From Paramagnetospirillum caucaseum (GTDB taxonomy: Bacteria; Pseudomonadota; Alphaproteobacteria; Rhodospirillales; Magnetospirillaceae), in assembly GCF_000342045.1 (NCBI RefSeq), contig NZ_AONQ01000030.1, positions 1-51,762 of the forward strand: a DNA stretch of 51,762 nucleotides, written 5' to 3'. Positions 1 to 8,258 of this stretch are shown one piece after another (position 1 is the stretch's first letter; each line of letters starts with the position of its first letter). The position numbers and the translations under genes are program-made. The notes beneath the pieces were generated by a model. The model saw nothing but the letters and a program-made list of their open reading frames with translations, did no database searches and was not told the DNA's origin.

Positions 1-666
<666 letters not shown>

Positions 667-740
667 TTTTCAACCCGTCCGATCGCGGCGCACTGCCGCA
701 TGTGTCAAACCATGCTCCCGGTCGATACGGCGGCGGGGAG

Positions 741-814
741 TGGAGCGGGTGAGGGGAATCGAACCCCCGTCATCAGCTTGGAAGGCTGTTGCTCTACCAT
801 TGAGCTACACCCGC
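741..814 (-). tRNA. tRNA-Gly (anticodon TCC)
   Basis: A 74-nt cloverleaf with encoded CCA. The acceptor stem pairs GCGGGTG with CACCCGC, the anticodon loop reads CTTCCAA (anticodon TCC) and the T-loop is TTCGATT. It lies between tRNA-Tyr and tuf on the same strand. Confidence 0.97.
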
Positions 815-915
815 CAGATCGTCCCGCTGGGCCGCACCGCCTGGTGCTCGACCTGAAGAAACCGTTCCCCGTCATCCGTCCCGAAACGGGGCACCCGGCC
901 CTATTGGGGGATAAA

Positions 916-1001
916 TGGTGGAGGGGGGAGGATTCGAACCTCCGTACTCATAAGAGGGCAGATTTACAGTCTGCTGCCATTAACCGCTCGGCCACCCCTC
1001 C
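916..1001 (-). tRNA. tRNA-Tyr (anticodon GTA)
   Basis: An 86-nt class II tRNA with a long variable arm and encoded CCA. Acceptor stem GGAGGGG, anticodon loop CTGTAAA (anticodon GTA), T-loop TTCGAAT. It is the first gene of the tRNA-Tyr/tRNA-Gly/tuf series on the minus strand. Confidence 0.97.
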
Positions 1002-1115
1002 ACACCGTCATCCGGCTTTTGGCCGGGGCGACGGGAGGGCTGTACTTATGGGAATTTAACGGAGCTTGTCAATCCGAAAAGAGAGGGTTAAATGCCGAGG
1101 CAACAGGAGAGCCCC

Positions 1116-1916
1116 ATGAAAAACAGAGATGAGCGTCGCCCCCCCCACCCCAACCGCCGGGAATCGTCCGGCAAGGGTCCGCGAGGCGGCGGCGGCGGCG
1201 GCGGCGGCTCGTCCCTCTGGCTCTACGGCATCCACGCGGTGAATGCCGCCCTGGCCAATCCCGAGCGCCGCGCCCGCCGGCTGGTGGCCACCGCCGAGGC
1301 CGCCAAGTCCCTGCCCCCCGCCAGGCTGCCGGTGGAGGCCATGGAGCGGGCCGAGATCGACCGGCTGCTGGCGCCCGGCTCGGTACACCAGGGCGTCGCC
1401 CTGCTGGTCGAGCCCCTGCCCGCCACCACCATGGAGGACGTGATCCGCAGCGCCGGGATGGCCCCCTCGGCCCTGGTGCTGGTGCTGGATCAGGTCACCG
1501 ACCCCCACAATGTCGGGGCCATCCTGCGCTCGGCGGCGGCGTTCGGCGCCCTGGCGGTGATCGCCCCCGACCGCCACGCCCCCGACGAGACCGGCACCCT
1601 GGCCAAGTCGGCCTCGGGCGCGCTGGAGCGCATGCCGCTGGTCCGCGTCACCAACGTGGTCCGCGCCCTGGAGGATCTGAAGAAGGGCGGCTTCTGGACC
1701 GCCGGTCTGGCCGCCGACGCCCCCAGGACTCTGGCCGAGGCAGGGCTGTCGGGCAAGGTGGCGCTGGTGCTCGGCGCCGAAGGCGAAGGCATGCGCCGCC
1801 TGACCCGCGAGCATTGCGACCATCTGGTCCGCCTGCCCATGTGCGGCGAGATGGAAAGCCTCAACGTCTCCAACGCCGCCGCCGTCGCCCTCTACGAAAT
1901 GCGGCGCGCGGGATGA
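1116..1916 (+). CDS. rlmB: TrmH/SpoU-family 23S rRNA 2'-O-methyltransferase (RlmB type)
   Basis: SAM-dependent ribose methyltransferase; RlmB methylates G2251 of 23S rRNA. 266 residues. An N-terminal substrate-binding region (about 31-105) is followed by the SPOUT catalytic domain with motif 1 (DPHNVGAILRSA), motif 2 (LGAEGEGM) and motif 3 (ESLNVSNAAAVALYE), the knot-forming signatures of the family. The ATG at 1116 is chosen because AGGAGAG lies 5-11 bases upstream; an in-frame ATG at 1092 lacks a comparable site. Residues 24-31 are eight Gly encoded by eight GGC triplets (1185-1208). The stop overlaps the ATG of the next gene (ATGA), suggesting coupling. Confidence 0.9.
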   Translation: MKNRDERRPPHPNRRESSGKGPRGGGGGGGGSSLWLYGIHAVNAALANPERRARRLVATAEAAKSLPPARLPVEAMERAEIDRLLAPGSVHQGVALLVEPLPATTMEDVIRSAGMAPSALVLVLDQVTDPHNVGAILRSAAAFGALAVIAPDRHAPDETGTLAKSASGALERMPLVRVTNVVRALEDLKKGGFWTAGLAADAPRTLAEAGLSGKVALVLGAEGEGMRRLTREHCDHLVRLPMCGEMESLNVSNAAAVALYEMRRAG

Positions 1917-3730
1917 TCGCCGTCTGGCAGGTGGCGATCGCCTTCGCCGCCATGTGTCTGGTGGGCCGCGCCTGCCTGGGCGGACGCCACGGCATCGGCG
2001 TGCAGGCCATGGCCGGCTGGGGGGCGCTGTGCCTGCTGCTGACCCTGTGGGGCGTGCTGACGCCCCTTTCCCTGCGCATTCCCGCCTGGGGCTTCCTGGC
2101 CGCCGCCCTGGCCGGCGCGGCCCTGACCCGGAAGCGCCCCTGGCGCGACGACCTGCGGGAGGCCGGACGCCTGCTGCTGCTCGCCCTGCCGCTGCTGGCG
2201 GTGATGGCCCCCATGGAGCCGTCGCAGCTCGACGTTTTCGCCCTGATCCTGCCCAACAGCGCCTACCTGTTCGACCACGGGGCGTTTCCCACCGCCCTGG
2301 GGCCGCCCGCCCATTCCGATGCCCCCGTCGCCCCCTACAACGTCGCCCTGGTACCGTTCCTGGGGTCGCTGGCCGGCGGCGGTTTCGCCCCCTCGGGAAT
2401 CGCCCAGGCGACTCTCTGGCTGCATCTGCCCGCCGCCTTGGTTCTGGGCCGGCTGCTCGGCGGGGGACGGCGTCCCGGCTGGGGCATGGCGGCTTTCGGC
2501 CTGCTGCTGGCCACCGCCGTCAATCCCGGCTTCGTGCCGCGCGTCTCCTTCGCCGGCTATGGCGAGGCGCCGCTGGCCATCACGCTGATGTTCGCCATCT
2601 GGCTGGGCGGCCGCCTGCTGTCGGGAGACCGCGAGACCGCAAGCCTGACCGCCCTGGCGCTGGTCCTGGCGGCGCTGGTCGCCGTCAAGCAGCAGGGCAT
2701 CGGCCTGTTCCTGTCCCTGGGGGCCGCCGGCCTGCTGACCGTCCTCGCCCTGCCGCGCGGCGAACGGTGGCCGGCGCTGCGGACGCTGCTGCTGGCCGCG
2801 CTGCCCGCCCTGGTCCTTTACGCCGCCTGGCGGACCCATGTGGTCCTGCGTTTTCCCGAAGGCGAACTGGGCAGCGACATGGCAGGGGCCTGGCGCGATT
2901 CCCGCATCGCCGAGATCCTGCGCGACATGGCCTGGGTCACCAAGAACAAGGCCTTCCAGTTCGGCCTGTTCGCGGTGGTACTGGCCATGGCCGTCCGCCC
3001 TCCCGCCGCCGTGAGTCCGGCCAGCCGCAACAGCCTGAGGCTGTGCGCCCTGACCATCATCTTCTTCAACCTGTTCCTGGTGGCGACCTTCCTGCTGCAT
3101 TTCGGCCGCGAGCATTCCTATTTCCGCTACAACACCCAGCTGTCGCTGGCCGCACTCCTGGCCCTGGTCCTGGCGGCGCGGGACATGGCCGGGGGGCGGC
3201 GGGCGCCGCCTCCCCTCGTCCGCCGCGTCCTGGCCGGCACCGCCATCGCACTGATGCTGGGAGCCCCGGTCGCCGCCCAGATCCTGCTACGCTTCGACCG
3301 CGACCAGCCCCAGCCCCAGTTGCGCTTCCTGGCCCGCAATCTGGCCGCCGAGATCGCCCCCGATTCCCGCATCGCCCTGATCCTGCCGCGGGACAATTCC
3401 ACCAGCGGCATGGCTCTGGAATCGCTGCTGCGCCACACCCATCCGCGCCGCCCCGGCCTGACGGTGGCGCACGTCCCCAGTCCGACGGAACGGACCCTGC
3501 CCGAAATGGCGCAAAGGGGCTTCACCCTCGCCCTGGTGTCCTGCACCGATTCGGCGGGCCCCATGGTGCTCGGCCCCGGCCTGCCCCCCCGCTCGGCCCT
3601 ACTGCTGCGGTTCGAGGACGGAAGGTGGGCCCCGGTGCGGAGCTGGGCCTATCCGGCGACGGGCAAACGCGGCAAATGGGGCTGGACCAACTTCATCGCC
3701 GAGGAGCCGTTCTGCATGGGCCTCGACTGA
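1913..3730 (+). CDS. Large polytopic membrane protein, unknown function
   Basis: 605 residues with about a dozen hydrophobic segments, the first at residues 2-22, and a more polar C-terminal part (about 490-605). The start is placed at the ATG overlapping the rlmB stop, which puts a signal-anchor-like segment at the N terminus. A first periplasmic-type loop after two or three membrane segments, and an overall size like GT-C glycosyltransferases, make a polyisoprenyl-phosphate sugar transferase conceivable, but I see no decisive DxD/DxE motif at the expected place, so no function is assigned. tRNA-Thr follows 49 bases downstream. Confidence 0.75.
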   Translation: MIAVWQVAIAFAAMCLVGRACLGGRHGIGVQAMAGWGALCLLLTLWGVLTPLSLRIPAWGFLAAALAGAALTRKRPWRDDLREAGRLLLLALPLLAVMAPMEPSQLDVFALILPNSAYLFDHGAFPTALGPPAHSDAPVAPYNVALVPFLGSLAGGGFAPSGIAQATLWLHLPAALVLGRLLGGGRRPGWGMAAFGLLLATAVNPGFVPRVSFAGYGEAPLAITLMFAIWLGGRLLSGDRETASLTALALVLAALVAVKQQGIGLFLSLGAAGLLTVLALPRGERWPALRTLLLAALPALVLYAAWRTHVVLRFPEGELGSDMAGAWRDSRIAEILRDMAWVTKNKAFQFGLFAVVLAMAVRPPAAVSPASRNSLRLCALTIIFFNLFLVATFLLHFGREHSYFRYNTQLSLAALLALVLAARDMAGGRRAPPPLVRRVLAGTAIALMLGAPVAAQILLRFDRDQPQPQLRFLARNLAAEIAPDSRIALILPRDNSTSGMALESLLRHTHPRRPGLTVAHVPSPTERTLPEMAQRGFTLALVSCTDSAGPMVLGPGLPPRSALLLRFEDGRWAPVRSWAYPATGKRGKWGWTNFIAEEPFCMGLD

Positions 3731-3779
3731 TCCGAACCCCCTTGCGGCAAGCGGCATTCCTCTCTAATTTCCCGGAACC

Positions 3780-3855
3780 GCCGGCTTAGCTCAGCTGGTA
3801 GAGCACCTGATTTGTAATCAGGGGGTCGCGGGTTCGAACCCTGCAGCCGGCACCA
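3780..3855 (+). tRNA. tRNA-Thr (anticodon TGT)
   Basis: A 76-nt cloverleaf with encoded CCA. Acceptor stem GCCGGCT/AGCCGGC, anticodon loop TTTGTAA (anticodon TGT), T-stem GCGGG/CCTGC. Its last 45 bases (3811-3855) recur at 5045-5089 with three differences, which marks it as the integration target of the small insertion downstream. Confidence 0.97.
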
Positions 3856-3880
3856 TTTTTTCGCAAATTCAACCAGTTAC

Positions 3881-3906
3881 ACGAGCGGCCCCATCGGGCC
3901 GCTCGT
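3881..3906 (+). terminator. Hairpin downstream of tRNA-Thr
   Basis: Perfect 11-bp stem (ACGAGCGGCCC paired with GGGCCGCTCGT) around a 4-base loop, 25 bases after the tRNA. A run of T lies before it (3856-3861) rather than after, so it may aid 3' processing or act as a weak terminator. Confidence 0.5.
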
Positions 3907-4134
3907 GCACTATGCCAAACTATGTCCAGGCAGCCGCTCCACGGCATTGCGCAGGTTGTCCGGGGACATAGTGGATGTTGGAAAGCATCATCATACCGTT
4001 TGGCCTAGCGGCAATACTCAGATCGAGAACCATTAGCTGCTATTCCTCCCTCTCCCTGGAGGGAGGGGGAGAAGGCGTTCAAGCGATTGCTCAGGGAACA
4101 GCGGTGCACGACCACTGCTCCGGCGGCATGGCTG

Positions 4135-4557
4135 CTAAAGCCCCTTGGGATTGCCTTCAAGGACTTCTTTTGCGGTGTAGAGGACTTGCCCGCTTGCATC
4201 GATGGTCTGTGAGACGTTGGTTGTCGCGTCAATCACCAGCCTTCCACAATATGGGGTTATGAAAGGACTGTTGAACGACAGACATACGTCTCCGTTTTCC
4301 TTAATCTTGTATTCGCCCGATGTCGGCCCGCCTCGCGACAGATTGCTAAGCGTCGAGAGTCGTCCGCCAGGCATCCAGTACGTGCAGGAAATCGTCCCAG
4401 TCGATCCCACGCCACACGTCGTGTTTCCAACCAAGCGCTTTTCGACCTGGGCGGCACTGGCGAACTTTCCCTCGAATTGTGCCAAAGAGGTTGTGCCTGT
4501 CGTCTGGCAAGCGCCCAGGAACAGTGCGGCTGAAACGATAAGTATTCTTGTTCTCAT
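4135..4557 (-). CDS. Small secreted lipoprotein, DUF995-like
   Basis: 140 residues. The N terminus (MRTRILIVSAALFLGAC) is a lipoprotein signal with lipobox LGAC, so Cys17 would be lipidated. The mature part has a GNT motif, four further Cys and a GEYKI...GDVCLSF pattern, like the small beta-rich DUF995/lipocalin-like outer-membrane-associated proteins of alphaproteobacteria; this match is by eye only. The ATG at 4555-4557 is chosen because it gives the complete signal peptide, although the frame stays open further upstream. It is the only gene inside the tRNA-Thr-bounded insertion and its codon use is less GC-biased than its neighbours, consistent with acquisition. Confidence 0.65.
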   Translation of the reverse strand: MRTRILIVSAALFLGACQTTGTTSLAQFEGKFASAAQVEKRLVGNTTCGVGSTGTISCTYWMPGGRLSTLSNLSRGGPTSGEYKIKENGDVCLSFNSPFITPYCGRLVIDATTNVSQTIDASGQVLYTAKEVLEGNPKGL

Positions 4558-4791
4558 TGTGCCAATTCCCTGGATATTGAAAATAAAGCGACTATAAGGC
4601 CAATCTAGAGTCGATATTTCCCAGATATGCGGTCTATCTGCCCCTGATTGACGGCAGGATAACCCGATCCCAACCCTACCGGAAGGCAAAATGCGGAAGC
4701 GACAGCCTCCGCCGCAGTAAAGACCGCCATGACCAGCCCTAGCGAGCGGCGCAATTCCAGCCAGTTTTGCAATGGTTCCGGCTCCACGATT

Positions 4792-4955
4792 TAGCAGGCT
4801 GCAGAAAAACTCCACCAACCCACTTTTGTTTCGTCACCCCCGCGAAAGCGGGGCCATGTTGGGGCAAAAACTTGCCTTAGACACAAGGTGCTGAGTGGCG
4901 GGTGCATGGATTCCCGTTTTCGCGGGAATGACGGGAGTTTTTCCGCAGCCTGTTA
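4792..4955. repeat. 164-bp palindromic (MITE-like) element
   Basis: Imperfect 22-bp terminal inverted repeats at 4792-4813 and 4934-4955 (20 of 22 complementary; outer end TAGCAGGCTGC). A second inner inverted pair, CCCGCGAAAGCGGG-type, faces the first with CGTCA flanks. The whole element could fold into one long stem. It has no coding capacity. The inner CCCGCGAAA/TTTCGCGGG motif resembles dispersed intergenic repeats common in proteobacterial genomes. Confidence 0.65.
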
Positions 4956-5044
4956 GCCTGATAGCTGAAGTCGCTGGACGTGCTTGCCCGGCTTATCCAT
5001 CCCCAAGCCCAGCTATCCTGCGGCCCTGTCAGTTACAGCCCCCT

Positions 5045-5089
5045 TTTGTAATCAGGGGGTCACGGGTTCGAATCCTGTAGCCGGCACCA
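5045..5089 (+). repeat. Truncated tRNA-Thr 3' end (putative att copy)
   Basis: 45 bases from the anticodon loop to the encoded CCA, matching 3811-3855 except at three positions. Two of the changes are compensatory (first and last pair of the T-stem, G-C replaced by A-T) and the third is in the T-loop (C to T), so this copy derives from a functional tRNA-Thr variant, not from decay. No 5' half is present; it is not a working tRNA gene. Confidence 0.8.
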
Positions 5090-5098
5090 GAACAGCAG

Positions 5099-5132
5099 AA
5101 AGGGGACAGGCCCGACGGCCCGTCCCCTTTTT
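5099..5132. terminator. Terminator-like hairpin before the mlaA stop
   Basis: Near-perfect 14-bp stem (left arm AAAGGGGACAGGCC, one G-T wobble) with a 4-base loop; plus-strand T-run after the stem and a short T stretch on the other strand. It separates the tRNA-Thr fragment from the convergent mlaA gene and may serve both strands. Confidence 0.7.
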
Positions 5133-5157
5133 CCATGTCCGACGCGGTGCGCGGAAT

Positions 5158-6060
5158 CTACTTCCTGGGGTCGACGAATTCGACGGCGCTGGGCTTGACC
5201 TCGGGATCCTTGGGCGTGGCGGTTCCCTGTCCCTGCACCGCCGAGGGAGCGGCGGAACCGCCGGGCGAGGCGGAAGCCGGGCCGGACGTGGCGGCAGCGG
5301 CCTGTCCCGGCTGCGGTGCGCGGCTATCCTTCTGCCCGTCGCGGGCCGCCTGGAGCGAGGCGGCGCGGAACTGGCGGTACAGGCTGCGGATGGCCGCATA
5401 CTCGTCGAGGGAGGTCCGCCGGATCTCCCTCATGGTGTCCAGGTGCTCGGCCCGGGTATCGACGATGTCGGTCCCCATGGTGACGTTGTTGATCACGTCG
5501 AGCCCCTGGGTGGCGAAGACCTGGCCGGTGGGCGAGACGAAGAAGTCGGCTGCGCGCCCCGCGCCGTCGCGCAGGTTGGACGGGCCGAAGAACGGCAGCA
5601 TCAGGTAGGGGCCTTCCTCGACCCCCCACACGGCGAAGGTCACGCCCAGATCGGTCTTGTGGCGCTTGGCCCCGCCGCTCTCGGCGACCACGTCCTGGGT
5701 GCCCAGCATGCCGAAGGTGGAATTGATGAAGAAGCGGCCCAGCGCATCGGCGGCGGCGGCGGGATTGCCCTGCAGCAGGTCGTTGCCGGCGGTGTAGGGC
5801 TCCTGCAGGTTGGCCAGCAGGTTGTGAAGGGCCTGGCGGAACCAGTTGGGGGCGACGTCGTGGTAGGCCTGGGCGACGGGCTCGGCCAGATTGCTGTCCA
5901 GGAAGACGTTGACGTCGTAGATGGCCCGGTTGGTGGGCTCCAGCGGGTCGTTGACGGCTTCGGCCTCGGCGCGGTCCTCGGGGTCTTCCGGCAGCGTGGC
6001 ACAGGCCGACACCATCGAAAGCGCCATGGCAGCCGCCACGGAAAGCAGACGACGCCTCAT
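5158..6060 (-). CDS. mlaA: MlaA/VacJ-family outer-membrane lipoprotein
   Basis: Outer-membrane component of the Mla system, which removes mislocalised phospholipids from the outer leaflet and hands them to periplasmic MlaC. 300 residues. The signal peptide ends in lipobox VSAC (Cys20), followed by the family core: NDPLEPTNRAIYDVN, FINSTFG, the DLGVTFAVWGVEEGPYLMLPFFGPSNLRD block and the FVSP loop region. The C-terminal 55 residues are low-complexity (Ala/Gly/Pro) and outside the core domain. Other mla genes are not in this window. Identification is strong. Confidence 0.93.
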   Translation of the reverse strand: MRRRLLSVAAAMALSMVSACATLPEDPEDRAEAEAVNDPLEPTNRAIYDVNVFLDSNLAEPVAQAYHDVAPNWFRQALHNLLANLQEPYTAGNDLLQGNPAAAADALGRFFINSTFGMLGTQDVVAESGGAKRHKTDLGVTFAVWGVEEGPYLMLPFFGPSNLRDGAGRAADFFVSPTGQVFATQGLDVINNVTMGTDIVDTRAEHLDTMREIRRTSLDEYAAIRSLYRQFRAASLQAARDGQKDSRAPQPGQAAAATSGPASASPGGSAAPSAVQGQGTATPKDPEVKPSAVEFVDPRK

Positions 6061-6144
6061 ATCCTTAAACCTCCAACCAAGGAACCCCGGCCGGCATGAT
6101 CATACCGTCCCCGGGCGCGCATAATATCCACTGCGGCCGGGAGG

Positions 6145-7788
6145 TCAAACGTCATATGAACACGGCAGGTCTATGGCAAAGACGGAGCCGCGCCCGAAAA
6201 CGGAGCGGACCGAAACCGCAATGCCCAGGATTCGGGCGATTCTGTCGACGATGGCCAGGCCCAGCCCCAATCCTTCATCGGCGCGGCGCGTCGGATTGTT
6301 CAACTGGTAGAGCTCTTCGAAAATATACGGCAGGTTTTCCTCGGCGATACCGATGCCGCTGTCCCAGACCTCGATGCGGATGCGCCCCCGGCGGCGGCGA
6401 CAGCCCACCGCCACCCCGCCCCGTTCGGTATAGCGCACCGCATTGGAGACCAGATTGCCCAGCAGGCGTTCCAGCAGGGTGGCGTCGCTTTCGCAGGCCA
6501 GGGCGGTCTTGACCACACGCAGGCGCAGCCCCTTCGCCTCGGCCGTCGGGCGGCTGGCCGCCGCCACCTGGTCGAGCAGGTCGCCCAAGGCGATGCGGCT
6601 GCGGGTCACCGTCATGCCGCCGGCATCGAGACGCGACACGCTGAGCAGCGCCTTGAGCTGGCGCGACAGCTGGTTGGCGCATTGCTTGGCCTTGACGCCG
6701 GGCTCGGGCTGACGCTCGGCCAGGATGGCGCAATACATCTGCAGCGCCTGCATGGGCTGGCTGAGATCGTGGCTGGCGGCGGCCAGGAAGCGCGATTTGG
6801 AAGCGGAGGCCTTTTCCGCCGTTTCCTTGGCGAGGCGCAGTTCCAGTTCGGTCTGCTTGCGCTCGGTGATGTCGATGGCGGCGCAGATCAGGCCGACGGT
6901 CTCGCCCCGCGCGTCGTAGAGCCGCCGCGCGATCAGGTCGAAATATTGCGGCCGGCTCATGGCCAGGCTTTGCACCTGCACGTCGCGCCGCACCGAAATG
7001 CCGGTCTCGATCACGCCGCGATAGATGGCGCATAGCATGTCGGCGGTATCGCGGTGAAAGATGTCGTACTCGGTCTTGCCGATCAGTTCGGCGTCGCCAA
7101 ACCCCACTTGGCAGGAATGGGCCCAGGTGTAGCGCAGGTCCAAGTCCAGGGTATAGGCCACCGAGGTACCCAGTTCCATGGCCAGGCGGAAGCGCTGCTC
7201 GCTCTCGGCCAGGGTTTCCAGGGAGACGTCCAACTGGCGCCCCAGGAATTCCGCCAGGCGCTCGGTCAGGGATTGCTTGGCGGCATGGGCCTGCTCCAGC
7301 CGCCCCATGGCCTCGCGCAGGCGGACCTTGGAATCGATCAGGTCCGAGATTTCGGTGAAGGTGACCAGCACCGCCACGGCGCTGCCGGATTCGAGGGCGA
7401 TGGGCTGGGCGCGCAGGCGCAGCCACACCCGCTCGCTTCCCCGGCGGATGCCCATCACCAAGGGGCCGGCCGAGCGGCGGGTCATCAGCGCGACGGCGGC
7501 GGGATGGTCGGCGCCGCCCAGCCGCGTGCCGTCCAGATGGGTGGCGTCCCAATCCTCGACGCAGCAAATCCTGCCGACCAGTTCCTCGGAGCTCTGACCG
7601 AGAATGGCCGAGGCGGCAGCGTTGGCGAAGATGATCCGCCGGCCGGCATCCTGGACCACCACCCCCTCGGCCATGGTGGCGAGCAAGGTCTGGTGAAAGT
7701 CGGCGGAAACCGGAGACGGCAGCACGTTTGCCTCGCGAGGCGGAAGGGACGGGCCCGAATTAGGGGGCCTCGCGACGGGGCGCGTCAA
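6145..7788 (-). CDS. PAS-PAS sensor histidine kinase
   Basis: Cytosolic kinase of 547 residues without membrane segments. Order: PAS 1 (about 27-150), coiled linker (150-200), PAS 2 (about 200-320), HisKA with H-box ASHDLSQPMQAL, then HATPase_c with N-box LLGNLVSNAVRYT, G1 DSGIGI and G2 GLGLGLAI. The H-box variant (SHDLSQP) is typical of kinases whose ATPase domain resembles hybrid-kinase relatives, but no receiver domain follows. The first possible start is TTG at 7786-7788; a GTG near 7725 would remove about 20 residues. It opens a signalling block; its cognate regulator is not adjacent, and the response regulator at 11279-11713 is a candidate. Confidence 0.88.
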   Translation of the reverse strand: MTRPVARPPNSGPSLPPREANVLPSPVSADFHQTLLATMAEGVVVQDAGRRIIFANAAASAILGQSSEELVGRICCVEDWDATHLDGTRLGGADHPAAVALMTRRSAGPLVMGIRRGSERVWLRLRAQPIALESGSAVAVLVTFTEISDLIDSKVRLREAMGRLEQAHAAKQSLTERLAEFLGRQLDVSLETLAESEQRFRLAMELGTSVAYTLDLDLRYTWAHSCQVGFGDAELIGKTEYDIFHRDTADMLCAIYRGVIETGISVRRDVQVQSLAMSRPQYFDLIARRLYDARGETVGLICAAIDITERKQTELELRLAKETAEKASASKSRFLAAASHDLSQPMQALQMYCAILAERQPEPGVKAKQCANQLSRQLKALLSVSRLDAGGMTVTRSRIALGDLLDQVAAASRPTAEAKGLRLRVVKTALACESDATLLERLLGNLVSNAVRYTERGGVAVGCRRRRGRIRIEVWDSGIGIAEENLPYIFEELYQLNNPTRRADEGLGLGLAIVDRIARILGIAVSVRSVFGRGSVFAIDLPCSYDV

Positions 7789-7889
7789 GCCTTGAGCGGT
7801 TCATTCTTTCCCGAACCGTCATCGCCCCGTCACGGAACCGTCGCACTCGACGACTATTCTTCCCCGCCACCGGAGAGGAGGAGCACGAG

Positions 7890-8051
7890 GTGTCGGGTGA
7901 AAAGGCCATGCGGCGGGAATGCCGGGATTGCACCTATTGGACCGGGTGGAGTTGCGCCATCCGCGACGTCCGCCAGGAGAAAAAAGAAAGTCGCGGATGC
8001 GATTTCTTCATCCGCGACAGTCTGCGATACGCCTTCTTCGCGAAGGTCTGA
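7890..8051 (+). CDS. 53-residue Cys-rich protein, unknown
   Basis: Starts with GTG behind a strong GGAGAGGAGGAG site; an in-frame ATG at 7908 lacks one. The protein has a CRDC pair (about residues 11-14), a TYWTGWSC segment and a later GCDFF, giving four Cys spaced like a small zinc- or iron-binding knuckle (C-x2-C ... C ... C-x-FF). Such C..C..W..C..C-FF miniproteins occur elsewhere without known function. It stands alone between a histidine kinase (divergent) and cheB (same strand, 207 bases on). Confidence 0.6.
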   Translation: MSGEKAMRRECRDCTYWTGWSCAIRDVRQEKKESRGCDFFIRDSLRYAFFAKV

Positions 8052-8258
8052 TGCTGGTGATAGACCCCCGATTGCGGGAGAAAGGGACGTTGCCGTTCTC
8101 TGCCGATCGGTATCGCCACGGGCCTCCTGTAGGGATTAATACCAACATACAAAGGTGATAATGTCAATAGACGTATCTACCATTCCATCCCCATGGACAA
8201 GGGAACCGAAGCGCGGCTACCATCGAATATGAGTGAAATATACATCTGACGGGGCCGC

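Larger units (their letters stand above)
3811..5089. mobile_element. Small insertion bounded by tRNA-Thr 3'-end duplicates (putative remnant of an integrative element)
   Basis: The 3' 45 bases of tRNA-Thr are repeated at 5045-5089 (42 of 45 identical), leaving about 1.19 kb between the two copies. That interval has visibly lower GC than its surroundings, one lipoprotein gene, a 164-bp palindromic element and two hairpins (3881-3906, and 4045-4066 with an 8-bp CCTCCCTC stem). No integrase is present. The layout is what remains after integration of an element at a tRNA 3' end and loss of most of its cargo. The non-coding stretches (3907-4134, 4558-4791 and 4956-5044) show no further gene. Confidence 0.7.

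Noticed and set aside
5045-5089. Second functional tRNA-Thr
   Set aside because: Only the part from the anticodon loop to CCA is present; acceptor 5' strand and D-arm are missing.
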